A DNA stretch of 18,654 nucleotides from JAGUXG01 sp043798435 (lineage in GTDB: Bacteria; UBA9089; UBA9088; JAGUXG01), in the NCBI GenBank assembly GCA_043798435.1, contig JAZDOR010000206.1, positions 1 to 18,654 of the forward strand. Reading direction: 5' to 3'. A program made the position numbers and the translations under genes. Of this stretch, positions 7,086 through 13,848 are shown in pieces (position 1 is the stretch's first letter; each line of letters starts with the position of its first letter). The notes beneath the pieces were generated by a model. The model had not been told where the DNA came from, made no database searches, and saw nothing but the letters and a program-made list of their open reading frames with translations.

Positions 7086-7118
7086 GTAACTATTTACCCA
7101 TCTGAAGTAAAATTAACC
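7086..7118. promoter_or_regulatory. 33-nt motif shared with the ribBA upstream region
   Basis: GTAAC-n2-TTTACCCATCTGAAGTAAA-n2-TAACC-like sequence lies upstream of the phosphodiesterase start. Almost the same string is at 18514-18547, upstream of ribBA, in the same orientation. The inner TTTAC...GTAAA is an inverted repeat. Role unknown; an operator, a promoter part or a repeat edge are all possible. Confidence 0.45.
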
Positions 7119-7139
7119 TTTAGAGAAATAAAATATAAT

Positions 7140-7347
7140 CACGAAACCCCGAAAAAACGAAAACCAGAAAAAAATATTTTTAACCACAAAGAACACGAAG
7201 AAACTTTAATCGTGATTCGTGTCCGTTTAGCGTGTCCGTAAAAAGGTAAAGGAAATACGGTCACGAAGGATGGTTTATATTCTTTGTGCTCTTTGTGGTT
7301 CAATCCATTTTCTCTCTTTCGGAATTTCATTGTTTCGGGCTTTCGTG
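7140..7347. repeat. Imperfect palindrome with about 9-bp units, filling a gene-free gap
   Basis: The 304-bp gap 7058-7361 holds no credible gene. Most of it is an inverted repeat: CACGAAACCCCGAAAA at the left against TTTCGGGCTTTCGTG at the right. Inner arms are AACCACAAAGAACACGAAG against CTTTGTGCTCTTTGTGGTT. Units are about 9 bp. A 63-codon frame on the minus strand is translated repeat (NHKEHKEYK). Confidence 0.8.
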
Positions 7348-7361
7348 TTTCTTTTTCTATT

Positions 7362-8438
7362 TTATTTTTGAGTCTCCTCTCCGCCTGTCAGGACTGCGGT
7401 AAGCTCAGAGACATCCGTTGCCTTAGCTATGGCCTCCTCTGGTCTGATAATCCCTTCTTTTGAGAGGTCAATAAGAGATTGGTTCAGGGAGATCATCCCC
7501 TGCCTCCTTCCAACCTGTAAGAATGATGGAATTTGAAATGTCCTTCCCTCCCGGATAAGATTTCGGACAGCAGGGACAGCAATAAGCACCTCAAATGCTG
7601 CCACCCGACCATTTCCATCAGCCCTCTTTACCAGAATTTGGGATAGTATTCCCTGAAGGTTTGCTGAGACCTGAATTCTGATCTGCTGTTGTTGATATGG
7701 AGGAAAGACATCAATAATTCTATCAATCGTCTGGGTGGCATCAGGGGTATGGAGTGTGCCAAAGACAAGGTGCCCTGTCTCTGCGGCTGTGATTGCTGTT
7801 TGGATTGTCTCTAAGTCTCTCATCTCTCCAATCAAGATTATATCTGGATCCTGGCGAAAGACATGCTTTAATGCCTCTTTGAAACCTAAGGTATCAGAGC
7901 CTATCTGCCTTTGATTAATAAGCGATTTCTTGCAGGGATGGATGAATTCTATTGGGTCTTCAATGGTAATAATATGAGAACCAGTATTTTCATTAATAAA
8001 GTTTACGAGGCTGGCCAAAGTGGTTGACTTTCCAGAAGAGGCTGGCCCTGTTACCAAAATTAAGCCCCTTGGTCTTGTGCAGAGGCTCTTCACAGATGCA
8101 GGAACATTGAGCTGGTCTACTGTCCGAATCTCATAGGGAATAGCCCGAAAGACTGAAGATACAGCCCTTTGCTGGAAGAATAGATGTGTTCGGAACCTGG
8201 CTAAGCCTGGTATATCTACGCAGAGGTCAAGTGCCATCTCTTCTCTAAACCTTTTTTTCTGGGCATCTGTTAAGAGAGAGAGGGAGAGCTTTTCTGCCTC
8301 ATCAATAGTCAAAGGCCGTATCTCCTTTAATTGGAGAAGGTCTCCGTGTAGCCTTATTAAGGGTGGTGAACCAGACTTTATATGAAGGTCCGAAGCCCCC
8401 TTCTTTAGCATTACCTCTAAAAGTTTTTCAATAGCCAT
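7362..8438 (-). CDS. PilT/PilU-type twitching motility ATPase, second paralogue
   Basis: A hexameric secretion-family ATPase that powers pilus retraction at the inner-membrane base of type IV pili. It has 358 residues with family landmarks: GASDLHIKSGSPPLIRLHG at the start, a Walker A GPASSGKST (131-139, non-canonical ASS in place of the usual TGS), Walker B DIILIGEMRD (199-208) and the His box GTLHT (227-231). A conserved C-terminal half follows. It is downstream of a canonical pilT; the two are the same length and clearly homologous. By analogy with PilT/PilU pairs this one may be the accessory PilU-like partner, but that assignment is inference. The start ATG at 8438 fits; its leader is the 8443-8540 repeat. 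Confidence 0.88.
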   Translation of the reverse strand: MAIEKLLEVMLKKGASDLHIKSGSPPLIRLHGDLLQLKEIRPLTIDEAEKLSLSLLTDAQKKRFREEMALDLCVDIPGLARFRTHLFFQQRAVSSVFRAIPYEIRTVDQLNVPASVKSLCTRPRGLILVTGPASSGKSTTLASLVNFINENTGSHIITIEDPIEFIHPCKKSLINQRQIGSDTLGFKEALKHVFRQDPDIILIGEMRDLETIQTAITAAETGHLVFGTLHTPDATQTIDRIIDVFPPYQQQQIRIQVSANLQGILSQILVKRADGNGRVAAFEVLIAVPAVRNLIREGRTFQIPSFLQVGRRQGMISLNQSLIDLSKEGIIRPEEAIAKATDVSELTAVLTGGEETQK

Positions 8439-8442
8439 TTTT

Positions 8443-8540
8443 AATCGTCAATCGCGAATCGTTAATCGCGAATCTTTAATTTATTAAATTTGCAATTCTA
8501 TTTTTCAATTCGCGATCCGCAATTCGTAATTCGCGATTCA
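8443..8540. repeat. Palindrome of 7-bp units (AATCGCG / CGCGATT)
   Basis: Left units are AATCGTC AATCGCG AATCGTT AATCGCG AATCTTT. Right units are CAATTCG CGATCCG CAATTCG TAATTCG CGATTCA. An AT-rich centre separates them. The TGA stop of the upstream pilT is contained in the last unit. Confidence 0.9.
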
Positions 8541-9614
8541 TAACGACACTCCCATCCTTTGTGCCCTTTGCTCAAATTCTGTGGGGTTTGATGTTTTCTG
8601 AATAGCTTCAGCATAACCGACTACACCCCTTTTGCACAAAGAGAGCAAGGATTGGTCCAGGGTATGCATGCCAAACTTTGCTCCACCCTGAATGATGGAG
8701 TAAATCTGGTGGCTCTTGCCTGTCCGTATCAAGCTTCTTACTCCAGTGTTAGCTATCAGCAGCTCTGTGGCAACAGCCCTTCCCTTTCCATCTGCTTTGA
8801 TGAGTAGTGTTTGAGAGAGAACAGCCTGAATAGTCATTGAAAGTTGTGCCCGTATCTGGGTCTGCTGGTCAGGGGGATAGACATCTATTATTCTATCTAT
8901 TGTCTGGACAGCATCTGTGGTGTGTAGGGTTGTAAGGACTAACTGCCCGGTCTCAGCCGCAGTGACTGCCGCACCTATTGTCTCCAAATCCCTTAACTCA
9001 CCCACTAAGACAATATCAGGATCTTCTCTGGTCACATGCTTTAAGGCTTCAGCAAAAGACCTTGTGTCTACACCCAATTCCCTCTGGTTTATAGAGGCAA
9101 GGTCATCTTTATAGATAAACTCTACCGGGTCCTCAATAGTGATAATGTTGCACCTTCTGGTCTGATTTATGTGATTGACAATGGCAGCCAGGGTAGTTGA
9201 CTTTCCAGAACCAGTTGGACCTGTAACCAGAATCATACCACGGGATTTTAAGGCAACATCCTTCAAGATAATGGGAAGCTCAAGCTCTTCAACTGTGGGA
9301 ATCTTAAGCGGAATGGCTCTAATTGCTGCTCCAACACTATTCTGTTGCCAATAAATATTGACTCTAAACCTTGTCTCCCAACCTTGCGGCGTATAGGCAA
9401 CATCCAATTCCCTTGTTTCTGTAAAAATTTTCTTTCTCTCTTCATTGAGTATTTCAAAGAGGACATTCTTTGTATCGTCACTTGAGAGGATTGGCAACTG
9501 AGCCTTTGTGAGTCTTCCATTAACCCTCAGGATAGGAGGCTCGCCTACCCTAATATGAAGGTCTGAGCCCTTCTTATCCAACAATTCTTTTAGATACTCA
9601 TCAATCTTTGCCAT
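8538..9614 (-). CDS. pilT: Twitching motility retraction ATPase PilT
   Basis: The 358-residue product is a canonical PilT. It has GSDLHIRVGEPPILRVNG at the N-terminus, AIRAIPLKIPTVEELELP before the ATPase core, Walker A GPTGSGKST (132-140), ITIEDPVEF, Walker B DIVLVGELRD (199-208), AAETGQLVLTTLHT, and a C-terminal AIANTG-like LLIANTGVRSLIR with the retraction-linked helix. The start overlaps the end of the Cys-rich gene by 14 nt, so translation is likely coupled. No pilin, PilB or PilC gene is present here, so the rest of the pilus system is elsewhere. Confidence 0.95.
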   Translation of the reverse strand: MAKIDEYLKELLDKKGSDLHIRVGEPPILRVNGRLTKAQLPILSSDDTKNVLFEILNEERKKIFTETRELDVAYTPQGWETRFRVNIYWQQNSVGAAIRAIPLKIPTVEELELPIILKDVALKSRGMILVTGPTGSGKSTTLAAIVNHINQTRRCNIITIEDPVEFIYKDDLASINQRELGVDTRSFAEALKHVTREDPDIVLVGELRDLETIGAAVTAAETGQLVLTTLHTTDAVQTIDRIIDVYPPDQQTQIRAQLSMTIQAVLSQTLLIKADGKGRAVATELLIANTGVRSLIRTGKSHQIYSIIQGGAKFGMHTLDQSLLSLCKRGVVGYAEAIQKTSNPTEFEQRAQRMGVSL

Positions 9615-9777
9615 TATTCAGTTTCCTATAAATATTGCACTCTGTGCAGTCAGTCTGCCTTTTACAACAAGGAATTTCAGCCTCTATTTCAAAGCAGTTC
9701 TTTCCTTCTTTGTAAGCATCGCAAGTTAAATAATAGCTTGCCGGACACCCTCGGACATCACAACATTTCTTTTCCAT
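9601..9777 (-). CDS. 58-residue cysteine-rich protein upstream of pilT
   Basis: I do not recognise a named family. From the ATG at 9777 the product has nine cysteines in 58 residues (positions 5, 6, 11, 19, 28, 37, 38, 44, 47). The pattern is CCDVRGCPASYYLTC, then GKNCFE, then PCC and CTECNIY. It has no signal peptide, so a cytosolic metal- or cluster-binding protein is plausible. A longer reading from TTG at 9816 is unlikely because that TTG is the first three bases of a TTGACA -35 box. The predicted transcript start is only about 4 nt before the ATG, so translation is probably leaderless. It overlaps pilT by 14 nt (ATGGCAAAGATTGA), suggesting a coupled role. Confidence 0.7.
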   Translation of the reverse strand: MEKKCCDVRGCPASYYLTCDAYKEGKNCFEIEAEIPCCKRQTDCTECNIYRKLNNGKD

Positions 9778-9787
9778 AATTTGTATA

Positions 9788-9816
9788 AATATATCACCAT
9801 TTTCTAAATATGTCAA
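9788..9816 (-). promoter_or_regulatory. Sigma70-type promoter of the Cys-rich/pilT operon
   Basis: On the minus strand: TTGACA (9816-9811), a 17-bp spacer, TATATT (9793-9788), with TG one base before the -10 as an extended -10. The spacing is ideal. The predicted start is near 9781, almost at the ATG at 9777. Confidence 0.75.
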
Positions 9817-9849
9817 GAAAATGTATTATTACTCCAAAAAACAAGGAAA

Positions 9850-9878
9850 TTGACAAAGAGAAAGAAATGTGATAAACT
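9850..9878 (+). promoter_or_regulatory. Sigma70-type promoter of glyS
   Basis: TTGACA (9850-9855), 17-bp spacer, TAAACT (9873-9878), giving a leader of roughly 40 nt before the glyS ATG. It is divergent from the promoter at 9788-9816, with -35 boxes about 33 bp apart. Confidence 0.65.
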
Positions 9879-9927
9879 AAATATCAGAATATTTCTTGCT
9901 ACTTGAAAGAAATATCTCATTACGAAA

Positions 9928-11937
9928 ATGTCAATTAAAGAAAAAAAATATATAAAAGACCTTTTGCTTGAGATTGGAACAGAGGAGCTTCCTGCCTCTT
10001 ATATAGAACCAGCACTCTCTCAGCTGAAGATAGAGGCAGAAAGGTTGTTTTCTGAAAATGCAATAGAATTTAGCTTTTCGGAGGTCTATGGCACACCAAG
10101 AAGGCTCAGCCTTATCCTCTTTTCTGTGAAGGAGGCTGAAACAAAAGACCAAGAGATAGTAGGTCCTCCAGCCACAACCTCTCCAGATGGATTTGCCAGG
10201 AAACATTCTGTCTTGCCAAAGGATTTGGTTAAAATAGAGAAAAAAGGCGGGGAATACTGGTGTCTGATAAAGAAGAAGGAGAGAAGACCAATAGAAGATA
10301 TTGTCCAAAAGGTTCTTCCTCAGCTTATAAAATCCCTATCCTTTCCAAAGTCTATGAGGTGGAAACGGGATTTTACCTTTGCCAGACCTATCAGATGGTT
10401 AGTGGCACTTTTGGGAGATAAACTCATTCCCTTTGAGATTGAAGATGTCCAAACACAGAGAGAGTCTTTGGGTCTGCGAGGAAGACCACCCATCTTTATA
10501 ACCTCTCCAGCATCTTACCTTTCTTGTCTCAGAGAAAATGGGGTGATGGCAGACCAGAAGGAGAGAAAGGAATACATCCTTTCTAAGCTCAAAGATGAAG
10601 CAAAAAGTGTTGAAGCTGAACTCCTGGCATCTTCCGCACTTTTGGATGAGGTAGTTAATATGGTTGAAGACCCGGTGATAATCAGGGGTGAATTCAACAA
10701 GAAATACTTAAAGATACCAAAGGATGTGGTTATTGCCTCTATGGTCTCTCATCAGAGATACTTTCCTCTTCTAAAAGATGGTGAATTGGCTCCCTGGTTT
10801 TTGGCTGTCTCAAATTCTAAAAAGGGTGTTTTGATAAGAAAAGGGTATGAAAGGGTTCTGTCGGCAAGGCTGGCTGATGCAGATTTCTTCTGGAAAGAGG
10901 ATAAGAGGGTTCCGCTTGAAACTTTTGCAGGAAGACTGAAGGGTGTTACATGGCAGGAAGGGTTAGGGTCTGTCCATGAGAAGACCTTGAGATGTGTGAG
11001 ATTAGCCACATCTTTAAGCCTGCGACTGCTTGAGCCAAAAGATATTAGATATGTGGAAAGAACGGCGTATTTAGCTAAGGCTGATTTAATGACTCAGATG
11101 ACAGGTGAGTTTCCAAAGCTCCAGGGTATTATGGGGTATCATTATGCTAAGGCTGGTGGCATAGAAGAAGAGATAGCTGAGGCAATAAGGGAGCATTATG
11201 AACCCTTGCCAGACTCTTCTATTGCTAAGGTTGTGAACCTGGCTGATAGGATAGATACATTGGTTGGATATTTTGCTCTGGGTTATATTCCCAAAGGCTC
11301 TGAGGACCCACAGGGCTTACGAAGGGCTGGAAATTCTGTTATCCAGATTATCTTAGAGGCAGATTTTAAGACAAGGGTTCTTCTTGCCTCTATTATCAGT
11401 GAAGCCTGCAAGGGTTATGAGCGGATGGATGAAAAAAAGATAATGGAGAGCCTCCTTCCTTTCCTCAGGCAGAGGCTTTTCTTTGTGCTCTCTTCTTCCT
11501 TTGGTAGGGGTGTTATAGAGGCGGTCTTATCAGCAGGTTTTAACGACCCAAAAAATTGCCGCCAGAGGGCAGAGGCTCTATCAAACTTTATGAAACAAGA
11601 GGGATTTTCCGACCTTACGGTGAGTATAAAAAGGGTGATGAATATACTAAAGGGTGCAGAGAGAAAGGGGTTTGATGAAAGCCTTCTCGCAGAACCAGCA
11701 GAAAAGGAGCTATATTCTATCCTGACAAAAACAGAGTTTGATCTTCAATCAGTTTGTAAAAGGAAGGATTATGATGAGGCGTTTCTCTTACTCTCAAAAC
11801 TGCGACCAGGCATAGATAAATTTTTTGATGAGGTCCTGGTGCAGGCTAATGACCAAAAGATACGAGAGAACAGACAGGCTCTTTTATTTCACATCTCAGA
11901 CCTATTTCTTAAGTTAGCTGACCTATCAGCGATGTGA
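9928..11937 (+). CDS. glyS: Glycyl-tRNA synthetase beta subunit
   Basis: The beta subunit of the heterotetrameric bacterial GlyRS supports tRNA-Gly recognition; catalysis needs the alpha subunit GlyQ. The 669 residues include the family start LLLEIGTEELPASYIEPAL, FSEVYGTPRRLSL, MRWKRDFTFARPIRWLVALL near 140-155, and an HD-like section with MGYHYAKAGGIEEEIAEAIREHYEPLP near 410-435. DRIDTLVGYFALGYIPKGSEDPQGLRRA follows. The C-terminal anticodon-binding domain ends with FDEVLVQANDQKIRENRQALL. Length is close to the family norm (about 690). glyQ is not adjacent, which is unusual. No Shine-Dalgarno is obvious before the ATG. Confidence 0.96.
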   Translation: MSIKEKKYIKDLLLEIGTEELPASYIEPALSQLKIEAERLFSENAIEFSFSEVYGTPRRLSLILFSVKEAETKDQEIVGPPATTSPDGFARKHSVLPKDLVKIEKKGGEYWCLIKKKERRPIEDIVQKVLPQLIKSLSFPKSMRWKRDFTFARPIRWLVALLGDKLIPFEIEDVQTQRESLGLRGRPPIFITSPASYLSCLRENGVMADQKERKEYILSKLKDEAKSVEAELLASSALLDEVVNMVEDPVIIRGEFNKKYLKIPKDVVIASMVSHQRYFPLLKDGELAPWFLAVSNSKKGVLIRKGYERVLSARLADADFFWKEDKRVPLETFAGRLKGVTWQEGLGSVHEKTLRCVRLATSLSLRLLEPKDIRYVERTAYLAKADLMTQMTGEFPKLQGIMGYHYAKAGGIEEEIAEAIREHYEPLPDSSIAKVVNLADRIDTLVGYFALGYIPKGSEDPQGLRRAGNSVIQIILEADFKTRVLLASIISEACKGYERMDEKKIMESLLPFLRQRLFFVLSSSFGRGVIEAVLSAGFNDPKNCRQRAEALSNFMKQEGFSDLTVSIKRVMNILKGAERKGFDESLLAEPAEKELYSILTKTEFDLQSVCKRKDYDEAFLLLSKLRPGIDKFFDEVLVQANDQKIRENRQALLFHISDLFLKLADLSAM

Positions 11938-11955
11938 TGTAATGATGTATAATTC

Positions 11956-12109
11956 GTAACCATTCAGGCTATACATCAAGAGTGTAAGAAAGGGGATAAG
12001 GAGATATAGGGGATATGGAGATTATTCATTTTTAATTCTTAATTTTTAATTCAAAATTTTATCCCCTTAATCTCCATATCTCCTTTGCTTACACTACCTG
12101 AATGCTTAC
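11956..12109. repeat. Composite palindrome (GTGTAAG ... CTTACAC type), copy 1
   Basis: The ends are GTAACCATTCAGG and the near-complement CCTGAATGCTTAC; inside are GTGTAAG and CTTACAC. Next come G-rich 9-bp units (GAAAGGGGA TAAGGAGAT ATAGGGGAT ATGGAGATT) with complementary C-rich units on the right. The AT-rich core is made of 7-bp units (TTTAATT CTTAATT). Very similar to 13701-13836. It fills the gap after glyS, which has no classical terminator of its own. Confidence 0.9.
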
Positions 12110-12148
12110 TGTAAACCTCATATTTTTTGCTCCTTGCAAAAAAATATC

Positions 12149-12178
12149 TTGACAAGACAATAAGTATGTAGATATATT
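12149..12178 (+). promoter_or_regulatory. Promoter of the small lipoprotein gene
   Basis: TTGACA (12149-12154), 18-bp spacer, TATATT (12173-12178). The leader is about 45 nt and includes a strong Shine-Dalgarno AAGGAGGTGA at 12218-12227. Confidence 0.7.
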
Positions 12179-12231
12179 TTCTTTAGCAAAAGGTAGAAAT
12201 TTTGCCAAAGTAATGAAAAGGAGGTGAAAGA

Positions 12232-12438
12232 ATGAAACGCTTCATATTAAATCTGAGTATTTGTCTGGTAATAGCTATGTGTTCCATCGCTATGATTGGT
12301 TGTTTTGGAAAGACAGAAACACCTGTTGAGACAACAACAGAAGAGACACCGGCACCAACTGAAGAGGAAACAGCAGCACCAGTAGAAGAAGGGACAGAAA
12401 CTGCTACTGAAGCACCAGCAGCGGGAGAAGAGGGGTAA
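12232..12438 (+). CDS. Small Thr/Glu/Pro-rich lipoprotein
   Basis: The 68-residue product has a basic start (MKRF), a hydrophobic stretch, and a probable lipobox ending at C24 (AMIGC), though the -3 Met is not ideal. After the Cys, nearly everything is Thr, Glu, Pro, Ala and Gly (ETPVETTTEETPAPTEEE). The mature part would be about 45 acidic, disordered residues anchored to a membrane. The gene is a complete unit: promoter at 12149, near-consensus ribosome site, and hairpin terminator at 12465-12503. Such a strong ribosome site implies high expression. No specific family recognised; an abundant small outer-membrane or periplasmic lipoprotein is the likeliest reading. Confidence 0.75.
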   Translation: MKRFILNLSICLVIAMCSIAMIGCFGKTETPVETTTEETPAPTEEETAAPVEEGTETATEAPAAGEEG

Positions 12439-12464
12439 GCTGAAAACTTAGGGATTGAAGAAAG

Positions 12465-12503
12465 AGAGGGAAAAGAGATATTCTTTTCCCTCTTTGTTTT
12501 TTT
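12465..12503 (+). terminator. Rho-independent terminator of the small lipoprotein gene
   Basis: A 12-bp perfect stem AGAGGGAAAAGA (12465-12476) pairs with TCTTTTCCCTCT (12482-12493), with a 5-nt loop. It is followed by TTGTTTTTTT, about 30 nt after the stop codon. Confidence 0.9.
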
Positions 12504-12506
12504 AAT

Positions 12507-12667
12507 GAAAGGGGATAAGGAGATATAGGAGATATGGAGATTTTAAAGGTATAATTCTAAAGTCCCTTAAGGAAAAATGGAAAAGCGGAGAAATATGTTA
12601 CATCATAATATCTCCTTATCTGAAATAATCCCCATATCCCCTTTTCTTACACTGCCTAAACGCTTAC
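12507..12667. repeat. Composite palindrome (GTGTAAG ... CTTACAC type), degenerate copy
   Basis: The left G-rich arm (GAAAGGGGATAAGGAGATAT) and the right C-rich arm (CCCCATATCCCCTTTTCTTACAC) match the elements at 11956 and 13701. The centre differs and includes a CTAAAGTCCC string also found in the 6009-6179 element ends. The right end TGCCTAAACGCTTAC resembles those of its relatives. Confidence 0.75.
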
Positions 12668-12668
12668 A

Positions 12669-12702
12669 ATTTTTTTGGAAACCTGATTCATTTGGGTATA
12701 AT
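12669..12702 (+). promoter_or_regulatory. Promoter-like motif, second copy of the one upstream of infA
   Basis: TTGGAA (12675-12680), 16-bp spacer ACCTGATTCATTTGGG, TATAAT (12697-12702). It faces the 3' end of a minus-strand gene, so if active it would make antisense RNA. It directly follows the repeat at 12507-12667, so it may instead be a conserved repeat flank. Confidence 0.4.
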
Positions 12703-12727
12703 CTGTGTAATCTGTAGATTTATTCCT

Positions 12728-13666
12728 TTACTTCTGAATTATGGTGAGAATATACTTCATTTCGCTTGACTCGGTTTGATTTGCGTTGCTTACTTTAAGA
12801 CAAAATATTCCCATTCCTTGCCAGGTGAGAGTGGCAGACTCCCTTCCTTTTACAAAAGCAATCCGCTTATTTTGTTTGTTAAAAAGCTCTAAGCTTGGCA
12901 TCATCTTTGATTTCTCTTCTTTTGGCTTTACCTCAATCTCAAAAGTAGAGAACTTTTTCATCTCAAATTTATACCAGTCAACATCTATCGGCTTAATAAC
13001 CTTTCCATCCCAGATAGAAGCCTCAAGCCTGTCTTCTTTAATTTCGTAAGCAGACTCAGAGTCATCATTTGGCTCATAAGGGTCAGGAGGAGAAGGGGGA
13101 GGACCCTTTCTGTAGATATAGGTGAGCCAGCAAGAATCCTTATTGACAGAAATAGTTGGAGCCTCCAAATATGCTGGCCTGGTGAGCTTTACGGTAAGCT
13201 CGGTCCCTTCTTCCATCATACTGACATAATAATCCATCACAGCTATTCCACCCCTTTGCCTTGCTGAGTCTATAAGATGAATGGTTTCAGACCGAATGGG
13301 CGCAGTCATTTTAGTTGTCAAATTGGAGTAAGAGATGGACAGGGTTGGTGTGTATGGAGAGGGCCAGACCTCTGTGCTTAGGCCATTTTGTTTAACACCG
13401 CAGGAGATGTTTACCCTGACAAATGGGCTTCCTAAACCAGACATCTCATCAAGAGAAGCATCTTTTGGAATGACAAACTTCCAGACTGCCCACATATCTT
13501 TATCCTTCTCAAGGGAATATCCTCCACCTACAACTCTTCCATCAGATTTGAAGGTTACGGCATCTAAGCTCATCACCCGACAAGAGCCATTACTACACAC
13601 GACCCCATTCTGACATGCCCAAAGACCTGCTCCCCAAAAAAGAGCTGCTATTAGTATTTTTTTCAT
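12728..13666 (-). CDS. Secreted or lipid-anchored protein with C-terminal PPC domain
   Basis: The 312-residue exported protein has the signal sequence MKKILIAALFWGAGLWAC, where C18 could be a lipobox Cys (LWAC; Trp at -2 is unusual) or signal peptidase I could cut nearby. Residues about 20-185 form an unrecognised domain with several Cys (C24, C29, C89, C179). A Pro-rich linker (GPPPSPPDPYEPND) leads into a bacterial pre-peptidase C-terminal (PPC) domain at about 195-312, with YEPNDDSESAYEI, DVDWYKFEM and a closing YILTI. PPC domains usually accompany secreted proteases or adhesins; no catalytic domain is seen here. An AGGAG site 9 nt before the ATG supports the start. Confidence 0.75.
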   Translation of the reverse strand: MKKILIAALFWGAGLWACQNGVVCSNGSCRVMSLDAVTFKSDGRVVGGGYSLEKDKDMWAVWKFVIPKDASLDEMSGLGSPFVRVNISCGVKQNGLSTEVWPSPYTPTLSISYSNLTTKMTAPIRSETIHLIDSARQRGGIAVMDYYVSMMEEGTELTVKLTRPAYLEAPTISVNKDSCWLTYIYRKGPPPSPPDPYEPNDDSESAYEIKEDRLEASIWDGKVIKPIDVDWYKFEMKKFSTFEIEVKPKEEKSKMMPSLELFNKQNKRIAFVKGRESATLTWQGMGIFCLKVSNANQTESSEMKYILTIIQK

Positions 13667-13700
13667 CTTTTTGGTCTCCTAAAATTACTATCCATTAAGA

Positions 13701-13836
13701 GTGTAAGAAGGGGGATAAGGAGATATAGGGGATATGAAGATTATTCATTTTTAATTCTTAATTTTTAATTCAAAATCTTATCCCCTTATCTCCTTTATCT
13801 CCACATCCCCTTTTCTTACACTACCGCAGCGCTTAC
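13701..13836. repeat. Composite palindrome (GTGTAAG ... CTTACAC type), copy 2
   Basis: Closely similar to 11982-12109. GTGTAAG opens it, followed by the G-rich 9-bp units, the AT-rich 7-bp core (TTTAATT CTTAATT), C-rich complementary units, and CTTACACTACCGCAGCGCTTAC at the end. It fills the gap between the PPC protein start and the nucleotidylyltransferase stop. Confidence 0.9.
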
Positions 13837-13848
13837 TTTTATAGGCTT

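Noticed and set aside
7139..7330. 63-codon minus-strand frame
   Set aside because: The product (NHKEHKEYK and similar) is translated palindromic repeat, with no ribosome site.
9601..9816. 71-residue version of the Cys-rich protein from TTG
   Set aside because: The TTG is the start of a TTGACA -35 box with ideal spacing to TATATT, so it would not be transcribed from that promoter; ATG 9777 is preferred.
10515..11009. Minus-strand frames within glyS
   Set aside because: They are antisense shadows of a strongly conserved plus-strand gene.
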